A stretch of 64,000 nt of DNA from Macropodus opercularis (taxonomy: Eukaryota > Chordata > Actinopteri > Anabantiformes > Osphronemidae), in NCBI GenBank assembly GCA_030770545.1, contig CM061090.1:10991501-11055500 (forward strand), in the 5' to 3' direction. Below the pieces are notes generated by a model that saw only the letters and a list, made by a program, of their open reading frames with translations, had not been told where the DNA came from and ran no database searches. The translations under genes were made by a program, and so were the position numbers. This document shows, in pieces, positions 1 to 12,900 of this stretch. The number at the start of each line of letters is the position of its first letter. The stretch's first letter is position 1.

Positions 1-700
1 GGCCAGACGCGGCTGCTGAAAGTTCAACCCCGGGCTCAGATGCTGGGTCCATGTTGGCTGGTGTGTACTGTTACGAGCCAGACACGAGGTGAGGTCGGAC
101 CCAGGTGCAAATGAACCCAGTAGATTGAAGTTCCGCACAACAAGATTTTATTAAACAGAAAATCACAGCTGAGCTGGAGAAACTACAAATTGGAATAAAC
201 AAAGAACACAAAACGATAGTGGGCCAAATTCAACACTATGATCTAAACTATGAAAATCCTACAAACAAAAATTCACCGAAAGCGGGATAATACAAAACGT
301 TATTCTAAAGAACTTAACTGAACTGTCTACAAACACAAAGTCACCGCAAGCGGGAAAAAACAAACAAAGTTATCTCTACCAAACAAAAGACACTGCAAAG
401 CAGGAAAACGAACAGGCTATGAAAAACTGACTGACTTACTAAAGTTGAGTAGAGCTAGAGGTCGGGGAAGAGGGAGAACAAACGAACCAAGCGAACAGGA
501 ATGACACACCAGCGACAAATGATAGACTGAAGGGAGTATATGAAGACCAGGTGATGATAATGACAAACAGGTGTGTATGGGAGACCAGTATGGGAACAAA
601 CAAGGAACAAACTCAAAGTCCAAAATAGCTCCCCCTGGTGGGGAAGCGAGTCCATACTGTCACAGGCAGTAACAATAGAAAACTCCAAAGGTTGGTTTAG
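1..700. repeat. Probable interspersed repeat left of gene A
   Basis: This stretch has no credible exon. From about 120 it is A-rich and holds three degenerate direct copies of a motif of the form caaacaaaaattcaccgaaa-gcggga near 262, 330 and 380. It ends near 650-670 with a block (ctccccctggtggggaag, then a tract reading ctgtcacaggcagtaac) typical of short non-autonomous fish transposon or SINE ends. It most likely sits in the intron before gene A exon 6 and pushes exons 1-5 off the left edge. The family is not assigned and no clear terminal inverted repeat was found. Confidence 0.35.
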
Positions 701-980
701 AAGCTCTTTGACTGTGGGACGTGATCAGTAGAACATTTCATCTGTATTACTTTCATTACATCTACAAAACAACCAGGAGAACCAAGATAGTAAAGTGTTT
801 TCTCAGCGACTGAACGGTTTGAAAAGCCTCCTTTGATCACTAGTGACTTGCATGTGAGTAACACCCAAAAGGACACATGGTCCTTTTGTGTTACCTAAAT
901 AAACTGAACTGATTGAACAGAATATCGTGGTGTTGGTCTGTGTTTCAGCGTTTCATGCATCTTTTTAACTGTTGTTCCAG

Positions 981-3900
981 TGGGTTCTGTGGTGCCGTCC
1001 TGCGTTGAGGGACTCTATCTGCCAACGTTCCTGCCTCCGACTCCAGTCAGTGGAGCTCAGCTGTACACTGCTGTCAACAAGCCGCTGGAAATCAGCATCA
1101 ACGTACAGGCAAATGTCTCCGTGTAAGAAAACATTGAATAAATCAGCTGTTTGTGCTTTATATCACATCAGGTCATATACACGTCACACAGTTTGGTTCA
1201 CTGCGTAATCAGCTCCTGTAAGTCATTGAATGAAACGTCACTGTATTGCGAACAGTGTTTGCCATCGTGTAATATACAGGACATCCAGTACCAGGCTGTG
1301 CTGCAAGTTTGTGTTCTGCTTGTCTAAGCGTTTCAGACCTGCTGTTCAGTGGACCTCACACCATGAACCAGACAGTATCTGGAGCAGGACAGTTCATCCT
1401 GACATGGACACCATCAGTGAAGGACGACGGACAAAGCCGCGTCATCTGCTTTCTGGCCCGGGCAGATTACGAGTCAGTGGACTAACCTCTGGAATTAACG
1501 AGCATTTAATAAAAACTTAGAATAATGAAAGTGTTACGGCACATGAACATTGTGTTACATTGTGTTTAACTCAACCACTGAGAAAGACTGACCAGCACAA
1601 ACACTGCACAAAAATATATTTATCTACAATAACCCATGAATAATAATCGTGCTTTGTCCCCATAGTTCGGTCAAGTATCAGTCCGAGCTGCGATGCGTCA
1701 TTGTGACTGTTGGAAATGGTGAGTAGAGCTTGTCCTTGTGTGAAACGTCGATAACACAACTCAGAATCTTTATAGACAAGCAAACTGACTTTTATTTTGT
1801 CCTTATTCACAGCAATGAACTCAAACAATGACACTAAGCCATTGTGTACAAATACTACACTAACAACAACCATCACAGTTGCTATTAAACAAACATTTCC
1901 ATCTACATCATGTGCACAGGAAAGCTCAGCTGGTGCTGAAGGAAACACAATTATAGGTCCTGTGATGGCGATCACACCTCAGAGCACAACCATTAGCGCA
2001 ACTGTTACACAAGGTACAAAAAATATGCCGCAAAGCCTAACTACTGCATCGACTACACAGGCGTCACAAAGCACCATTACTATCCCTCTGATACTGACGA
2101 TGCCACAAACCATAACAGTGGATGATGGGATTACATCACAAAGCACAAATGTCTCTACTACACAATCAGCCAATAGCATTACTATAACAACACCAAGCAC
2201 AATAATTATCATTACAACGCAAAATGTATCAGCCACTACCCCAGCAACACAATCAACAACAACAAAAACGTCTGCAACGGATTTGATGTCGACTACAACA
2301 ACCACAATCACACCAACAACAACTAATACAACTGATACAACTACACAACAAACTTCAGTCTTCACTCTCAGTACAACTGACACAGGAAGCACAACAATAG
2401 ATCTGGTGACATCGACTACAACAACCATAATTACTCCAACAACAAACAACACAATTAGTACAACAACTGTTACCGATTCAACTACACAACAAACTTCAGT
2501 CTTCACTCTCATTACAACTGACACAGGAAGTACAACAACAGATCTGGTGACATCGACTACAACAATCACGCCATCAACAACTAACTCAATTAGTACAACA
2601 ACTGTTAGCGATTCAACTACACAACAAACTTCAGTCTTCACTCTCAGTACAACTGACACAGGAAGCACAACAACAGATTTGGTGACATCGACTACAACAA
2701 CCACAATTACTCCAACAACAAACAACACAATTAGTACAACAACTGTTAACGATTTAACTACACAACAAACTTCAGTCTTCACTCTCAGTACAACTGACAC
2801 AGGAAGTACAACAACAGATTTGGTGACATCGACTACAACAATCACGCCAACAACAACTAACTCAATTAGTACAACAACTACACAACAAACTTCAGTCTTC
2901 ACTCTCATTACAACTGACACAGGAAGTACAACAACAGATCTGGTGACATCGACTACAACAACCACAATTACTCCAACAACAAACAACACAATTAGTACAA
3001 CAACTGTTAACGATTTAACTACACAACAAACTTCAGTCTTCACTCTCAGTACAACTGACACAGGAAGCACAACAACAGATTTGGTGACATCGACTACAAC
3101 AACCACAATTACTCCAACAACAAACAACACAATTAGTACAACAACTGTTACCGATTCAACTACACAACAAACTTCAGTCTTCACTCTCAGTACAACTGAC
3201 ACAGGAAGTACGACAACAGATTTGGTGACATCGACTACAACAATCACGCCAACAACAACTAACTCAATTAGTACAACAACTACACAACAAACTTCAGTCT
3301 TCACTCTCAGTACAACTGACACAGGAAGCACAACAACAGATTTGGTGACATCGACTACAACAACCACAATTACTCCAACAACAAACAACACAATTAGTAC
3401 AACAACTGTTACCGATTCAACTACACAACAAACTTCAGTCTTCACTCTCAGTACAACTGACACAGGAAGCACAACAACAGATTTGGTGACATCGACTACA
3501 ACAACCACAATTACTCCAACAACAAACAACACAATTAGTACAACAACTGTTAACGATTTAACTACACAACAAACTTCAGTCTTCACTCTCAGTACAACTG
3601 ACACAGGAAGCACAACAACAGATTTGGTGACATTGACTACAACAATCACGCCAACAACAACTAACTCAATTAGTACAACAACTACACAACAAACTTCAGT
3701 CTTCACTCTCAGTACAACTGACACAGGAAGCACAACAACAGATCTGGTGACATCGACTACAACAACCACAATTACTCCAACAACAAACAACACAATTAGT
3801 ACAACAACTGTTAACGATTTAACTACACAACAAACTTCAGTCTTCACTCTCAGTACAACTGACACAGGAAGCACAACAACAGATTTGGTGACATCGACTA

Positions 3901-6900
3901 CAACAACCACAATTACTCCAACAACAAACAACACAATTAGTACAACAACTGTTACCGATTCAACTACACAACAAACTTCAGTCTTCACTCTCAGTACAAC
4001 TGACACAGGAAGTACAACAACAGATTTGGTGACATCGACTACAACAATCACGCCAACAACAACTAACTCAATTAGTACAACAACTACACAACAAACTTCA
4101 GTATTCACACTCAGTACAACTGACACAGGAAGCACAACAACAGATTTGGTGACATCGACTACAACAACCACAATTACTCCAACAACAAACAACACAATTA
4201 GTACAACAACTGTTAACGATTTAACTACACAACAAACTTCAGTCTTCACTCTCAGTACAACTGACACAGGAAGCACAACAACAGATTTGGTGACATCGAC
4301 TACAACAACCACAATTACTCCAACAACAAACAACACAATTAGTACAACAACTGTTACCGATTCAACTACACAACAAACTTCAGTCTTCACTCTCAGTACA
4401 ACTGACACAGGAAGTACAACAACAGATTTGGTGACATCGACTACAACAATCACGCCAACAACAACTAACTCAATTAGTACAACAACTACACAACAAACTT
4501 CAGTATTCACACTCAGTACAACTGACACAGGAAGCACAACAACAGATTTGGTGACATCGACTACAACAACCACAATTACTCCAACAACAAACAACACAAT
4601 TAGTACAACAACTGTTACCGATTCAACTACACAACAAACTTCAGTCTTCACTCTCAGTACAACTGACACAGGAAGTACGACAACAGATTTGGTGACATCG
4701 ACTACAACAATCACGCCAACAACAACTAACTCAATTAGTACAACAACTACACAACAAACTTCAGTCTTCACTCTCAGTACAACTGACACAGGAAGTACAA
4801 CAACAGATTTGGTGACATCGACTACAACAACCACAATTACTCCAACAACAAACAACACAATTAGTACAACAACTGTTACCGATTTGATTACACAACAAAC
4901 TTCAGTCTTCACTCTCAGTACAACTGACACAGGAAGTACAACAACAGATTTGGTGACATTGACTACAACAATCACGCCAACAACAACTAACTCAATTAGT
5001 ACAACAACTACACAACAAACTTCAGTCTTCACTCTCAGTACAACTGACACAGGAAGTACAACAACAGATTTGGTGACATCGACTACAACAACCACAATTA
5101 CTCCAACAACAAACAACACAATTAGTACAACAACTGTTACCGATTTGATTACACAACAAACTTCAGTCTTCACTCTCAGTACAACTGACACAGGAAGTAC
5201 AACAACAGATTTGGTGACATTGACTACAACAATCACGCCAACAACAACTAACTCAATTAGTACAACAACTGTTACCGATTCAACTACACAACAAACTTCA
5301 GTCTTCACTCTCAGTACAACTGACACAGGAAGTACAACAACAGATTTGGTGACATCGACTACAACAATCACGCCAACAACAACTAACTCAATTAGTACAA
5401 CAACTGTTAGCGATTCAACTACACAACAAACTTCAGTCTTCACTCTCAGTACAACTGACACAGGAAGTACAACAACAGATCTGGTGACATCGACTACAAC
5501 AATCACGCCAACAACAACTAACTCAATTAGTACAACAACTGTTACCGATTCAACTACACAACAAACTTCAGTCTTCACTCTCAGTACAACTGACACAGGA
5601 AGTACAACAACAGATTTGGTGACATCGACTACAACAATCACGCCAACAACAACTAACTCAATTAGTACAACAACTACACAACAAACTTCAGTATTCACAC
5701 TCAGTACAACTGACACAGGAAGCACAACAACAGATTTGGTGACATCGACTACAACAACCACAATTACTCCAACAACAAACAACACAATTAGTACAACAAC
5801 TGTTAACGATTTAACTACACAACAAACTTCAGTCTTCACTCTCAGTACAACTGACACAGGAAGCACAACAACAGATTTGGTGACATCGACTACAACAACC
5901 ACAATTACTCCAACAACAAACAACACAATTAGTACAACAACTGTTACCGATTCAACTACACAACAAACTTCAGTCTTCACTCTCAGTACAACTGACACAG
6001 GAAGTACAACAACAGATTTGGTGACATCGACTACAACAATCACGCCAACAACAACTAACTCAATTAGTACAACAACTACACAACAAACTTCAGTATTCAC
6101 ACTCAGTACAACTGACACAGGAAGCACAACAACAGATTTGGTGACATCGACTACAACAACCACAATTACTCCAACAACAAACAACACAATTAGTACAACA
6201 ACTGTTACCGATTCAACTACACAACAAACTTCAGTCTTCACTCTCAGTACAACTGACACAGGAAGTACGACAACAGATTTGGTGACATCGACTACAACAA
6301 TCACGCCAACAACAACTAACTCAATTAGTACAACAACTACACAACAAACTTCAGTCTTCACTCTCAGTACAACTGACACAGGAAGTACAACAACAGATTT
6401 GGTGACATCGACTACAACAACCACAATTACTCCAACAACAAACAACACAATTAGTACAACAACTGTTACCGATTTGATTACACAACAAACTTCAGTCTTC
6501 ACTCTCAGTACAACTGACACAGGAAGTACAACAACAGATTTGGTGACATTGACTACAACAATCACGCCAACAACAACTAACTCAATTAGTACAACAACTA
6601 CACAACAAACTTCAGTCTTCACTCTCAGTACAACTGACACAGGAAGTACAACAACAGATTTGGTGACATCGACTACAACAACCACAATTACTCCAACAAC
6701 AAACAACACAATTAGTACAACAACTGTTACCGATTTGATTACACAACAAACTTCAGTCTTCACTCTCAGTACAACTGACACAGGAAGTACAACAACAGAT
6801 TTGGTGACATTGACTACAACAATCACGCCAACAACAACTAACTCAATTAGTACAACAACTGTTACCGATTCAACTACACAACAAACTTCAGTCTTCACTC

Positions 6901-9900
6901 TCAGTACAACTGACACAGGAAGTACAACAACAGATTTGGTGACATCGACTACAACAATCACGCCAACAACAACTAACTCAATTAGTACAACAACTGTTAG
7001 CGATTCAACTACACAACAAACTTCAGTCTTCACTCTCAGTACAACTGACACAGGAAGTACAACAACAGATCTGGTGACATCGACTACAACAATCACGCCA
7101 ACAACAACTAACTCAATTAGTACAACAACTGTTAGCGATTCAACTACACAACAAACTTCAGTCTTCACTCTCAGTACAACTGACACAGGAAGCACAACAA
7201 CAGATTTGGTGACATCGACTACAATAACCACAATTACTCCAACAACAAACAACACAATTAGTACAACAACTGTTACCGATTCAACTACACAACAAACTTC
7301 AGTCTTCACTCTCAGTACAACTGACACAGGAAGTACAACAACAGATTTGGTGACATCGACTACAACAATCACGCCAACAACAACTAACTCAATTAGTACA
7401 ACAACTACACAACAAACTTCAGTCTTCACTCTCAGTACAACTGACACAGGAAGCACAACAACAGATTTGGTGATATCGACTACAACAATCACGCCAACAA
7501 CAACTAACTCAATTAGTACAACAACTACACAACAAACTTCAGTCTTCACTCTCAGTACAACTGACACAGGAAGTACAACAACAGATTTGGTGACATCGAC
7601 TACAACAATCACGCCAACAACAACTAACTCAATTAGTACAACAACTGTTAGCGATTCAACTACACAACAAACTTCAGTCTTCACTCTCAGTACAACTGAC
7701 ACAGGAAGCACAACAACAGATTTGGTGACATCGACTACAACAACCACAATTACTCCAACAACAAACAACACAATTAGTACAACAACTGTTAACGATTTAA
7801 CTACACAACAAACTTCAGTCTTCACTCTCAGTACAACTGACACAGGAAGTACAACAACAGATTTGGTGACATCGACTACAACAATCACGCCAACAACAAC
7901 TAACTCAATTAATACAACAACTACACAACAAACTTCAGTATTCACACTCAGTACAACTGACACAGGAAGCACAACAACAGATTTGGTGACATCGACTACA
8001 ACAACCACAATTACTCCAACAACAAACAACACAATTAGTACAACAACTGTTAACGATTTAACTACACAACAAACTTCAGTCTTCACTCTCAGTACAACTG
8101 ACACAGGAAGTACAACAACAGATTTGGTGACATCGACTACAACAATCACGCCAACAACAACTAACTCAATTAGTACAACAACTACACAACAAACTTCAGT
8201 ATTCACACTCAGTACAACTGACACAGGAAGCACAACAACAGATTTGGTGACATCGACTACAACAACAACAATTACTCCAACAACAAACAACACAATTAGT
8301 ACAACAACTGTTACCGATTCAACTATACAACAAAACACCACAGCAATAACATTTAGTACAACTGACACCGGAAGTACAACAACAGATTTGGTGACATCGA
8401 CTACAACAATTGCTCCAACAACAAACAACACAATTAGTACAACAACTGTTACCGATTCAACTACACAACAAACTTCAGTATCCACACTCAGTACAACTGA
8501 CACAGGAAGTACAACAACAGATTTGGTGACATCGACTACAACAATTGCTCCAACAACAAATAACACAATTAGTACAACAACTGTTACCGATTCAACTACA
8601 CAACAAACTTCAGTATTCACACTCAGTACAACTGACACAGGAAGCACAACAACAGATTTGGTGACATTGACTACAACAACCACAATTACTCCAACAACAA
8701 ACAACACAATTAGTACAACAACTGTTTCCGATTCAACTACACAACAAACTTCAGTCTTCACTCTCAGTACAACTGACACAGGAAGTACAACAACAGATTT
8801 GGTGACATCGACTACAACAATCACGCCAACAACAACTAACTCAATTAGTACAACAACTACACAACAAACTTCAGTATTCACACTCAGTACAACTGACACA
8901 GGAAGCACAACAACAGATTTGGTGACATCGACTACAACAACCACAATTACTCCAACAACAAACAACACAATTAGTACAACAACTGTTACAGATTCAACTA
9001 CACAACAAACTTCAGTCTTCACTCTCAGTACAACTGACACAGGAAGTACGACAACAGATTTGGTGACATCGACTACAACAATCACGCCAACAACAACTAA
9101 CTCAATTAGTACAACAACTACACAACAAACTTCAGTCTTCACTCTCAGTACAACTGACACAGGAAGCACAACAACAGATTTGGTGACATCGACTACAACA
9201 ACCACAATTACTCCAACAACAAACAACACAATTAGTACAACAACTGTTACCGATTCAACTACACAACAAACTTCAGTCTTCACTCTCAGTACAACTGACA
9301 CAGGAAGCACAACAACAGATTTGGTGACATCGACTACAACAACCACAATTACTCCAACAACAAACAACACAATTAGTACAACAACTGTTAACGATTTAAC
9401 TACACAACAAACTTCAGTCTTCACTCTCAGTACAACTGACACAGGAAGCACAACAACAGATTTGGTGACATTGACTACAACAATCACGCCAACAACAACT
9501 AACTCAATTAGTACAACAACTACACAACAAACTTCAGTCTTCACTCTCAGTACAACTGACACAGGAAGCACAACAACAGATTTGGTGACATCGACTACAA
9601 CAACCACAATTACTCCAACAACAAACAACACAATTAGTACAACAACTGTTACCGATTCAACTACACAACAAACTTCAGTCTTCACTCTCAGTACAACTGA
9701 CACAGGAAGTACAACAACAGATTTGGTGACATCGACTACAACAATCACGCCAACAACAACTAACTCAATTAGTACAACAACTACACAACAAACTTCAGTA
9801 TTCACACTCAGTACAACTGACACAGGAAGCACAACAACAGATTTGGTGACATCGACTACAACAACCACAATTACTCCAACAACAAACAACACAATTAGTA

Positions 9901-12900
9901 CAACAACTGTTAACGATTTAACTACACAACAAACTTCAGTCTTCACTCTCAGTACAACTGACACAGGAAGCACAACAACAGATTTGGTGACATCGACTAC
10001 AACAACCACAATTACTCCAACAACAAACAACACAATTAGTACAACAACTGTTACCGATTCAACTACACAACAAACTTCAGTCTTCACTCTCAGTACAACT
10101 GACACAGGAAGTACAACAACAGATTTGGTGACATCGACTACAACAATCACGCCAACAACAACTAACTCAATTAGTACAACAACTACACAACAAACTTCAG
10201 TATTCACACTCAGTACAACTGACACAGGAAGCACAACAACAGATTTGGTGACATCGACTACAACAACCACAATTACTCCAACAACAAACAACACAATTAG
10301 TACAACAACTGTTACCGATTCAACTACACAACAAACTTCAGTCTTCACTCTCAGTACAACTGACACAGGAAGTACGACAACAGATTTGGTGACATCGACT
10401 ACAACAATCACGCCAACAACAACTAACTCAATTAGTACAACAACTACACAACAAACTTCAGTCTTCACTCTCAGTACAACTGACACAGGAAGTACAACAA
10501 CAGATTTGGTGACATCGACTACAACAACCACAATTACTCCAACAACAAACAACACAATTAGTACAACAACTGTTACCGATTTGATTACACAACAAACTTC
10601 AGTCTTCACTCTCAGTACAACTGACACAGGAAGTACAACAACAGATTTGGTGACATTGACTACAACAATCACGCCAACAACAACTAACTCAATTAGTACA
10701 ACAACTACACAACAAACTTCAGTCTTCACTCTCAGTACAACTGACACAGGAAGTACAACAACAGATTTGGTGACATCGACTACAACAACCACAATTACTC
10801 CAACAACAAACAACACAATTAGTACAACAACTGTTACCGATTTGATTACACAACAAACTTCAGTCTTCACTCTCAGTACAACTGACACAGGAAGTACAAC
10901 AACAGATTTGGTGACATTGACTACAACAATCACGCCAACAACAACTAACTCAATTAGTACAACAACTGTTACCGATTCAACTACACAACAAACTTCAGTC
11001 TTCACTCTCAGTACAACTGACACAGGAAGTACAACAACAGATTTGGTGACATCGACTACAACAATCACGCCAACAACAACTAACTCAATTAGTACAACAA
11101 CTGTTAGCGATTCAACTACACAACAAACTTCAGTCTTCACTCTCAGTACAACTGACACAGGAAGTACAACAACAGATCTGGTGACATCGACTACAACAAT
11201 CACGCCAACAACAACTAACTCAATTAGTACAACAACTGTTAGCGATTCAACTACACAACAAACTTCAGTCTTCACTCTCAGTACAACTGACACAGGAAGC
11301 ACAACAACAGATTTGGTGACATCGACTACAACAACCACAATTACTCCAACAACAAACAACACAATTAGTACAACAACTGTTACCGATTCAACTACACAAC
11401 AAACTTCAGTCTTCACTCTCAGTACAACTGACACAGGAAGTACAACAACAGATTTGGTGACATCGACTACAACAATCACGCCAACAACAACTAACTCAAT
11501 TAGTACAACAACTACACAACAAACTTCAGTCTTCACTCTCAGTACAACTGACACAGGAAGCACAACAACAGATTTGGTGATATCGACTACAACAATCACG
11601 CCAACAACAACTAACTCAATTAGTACAACAACTACACAACAAACTTCAGTCTTCACTCTCAGTACAACTGACACAGGAAGTACAACAACAGATTTGGTGA
11701 CATTGACTACAACAATCACGCCAACAACAACTAACTCAATTAGTACAACAACTGTTACCGATTCAACTACACAACAAACTTCAGTATTCACTCTCAGTAC
11801 AACTGACACAGGAAGTACAACAACAGATTTGGTGACATCGACTACAACAATCACGCCAACAACAACTAACTCAATTAATACAACAACTACACAACAAACT
11901 TCAGTATTCACACTCAGTACAACTGACACAGGAAGCACAACAACAGATTTGGTGACATCGTGTAGGAATCTAAATAGTTAAGTAGTAGTTAAATAGTAGT
12001 TGAAAGCTTAGATAGTAGGATACAGGCAGAAAACAGAACAAGCCGATTGCATTAAAGTATAGTTTGAAACACACACATCAGATTTAAAGAATAGTAGAGA
12101 CACCAGATGCACCCAGACACAGCAGAAAATAAGATAAGTAGGGAGTGAAACATGTGAATGTCTGCAGAAGGAATGTGCTTAGATCCATAGGTTATGGGAC
12201 CACAAAGCAACGGAGAAGATAAGACACCAATAAACCAGCCATGGAGACGAACACCAGACCACGACATCAGGATCCTGTTACACCACAGAAAGATGCTCTG
12301 TCCAGCATAAAAGTGTGGGTCGAGGGACAGACAGTGTCAGTCAGACTTGGTGCCCTGACTATATGCTGTATAGTATAGGGACAGACTGACCCAGGCCTGT
12401 ACATTATTATTCTTCAAGTTTGAAATAAAAGTAAGACTGATTTTTATCAGACGTTTCTCCTCATCATTCAACGAACGCGCAGAGCTGGGATTGGGAGAGC
12501 AGCTCAACAATTTGGTGACCCCGACGTGATGGTGAAGGAGAGACAGATTTGGAACGAGAACTGAGGACCTGTTTGTGACACAGTAGCCTGGCCAGGATTA
12601 AAACAAGGTAAGCAGAAAACCTGTTAAGTTTCAAATTTCTGCATATTGGAAACTCTAAAATAACTGTGTCATGGATAGGAATCCAGTTCTGTAAATTAAA
12701 ATTTGAAGAATAATAATTAATTAAAAAAGAAAAAGGATAAGAGTAAAGTTAAAAGTAAAAAAGAAAAAGGATAAGAGATAAGTTAAAAGAAAAAGAGTAA
12801 AAAGGATAAGAGAAGTGAAATCACGGGTGTGGTGCCTATAATGTCCTGACAAGGACATTAAAATACTGAGTTGTGAACCTCTGTTGTGGTAGTGATACAA

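Noticed and set aside
1979..11938. A 3,319-codon open frame on the minus strand through the VNTR, Val-rich
   Set aside because: It is the exact antisense of the coding repeat array. Each unit happens to lack antisense stops, so one open unit makes an open array. Splice structure and paralogues support only the plus strand.
12052..12267. 71-codon minus-strand frame repeated at 17349-17564
   Set aside because: It lies wholly inside the two LTRs and is duplicated only because the LTRs are; no sign of coding.
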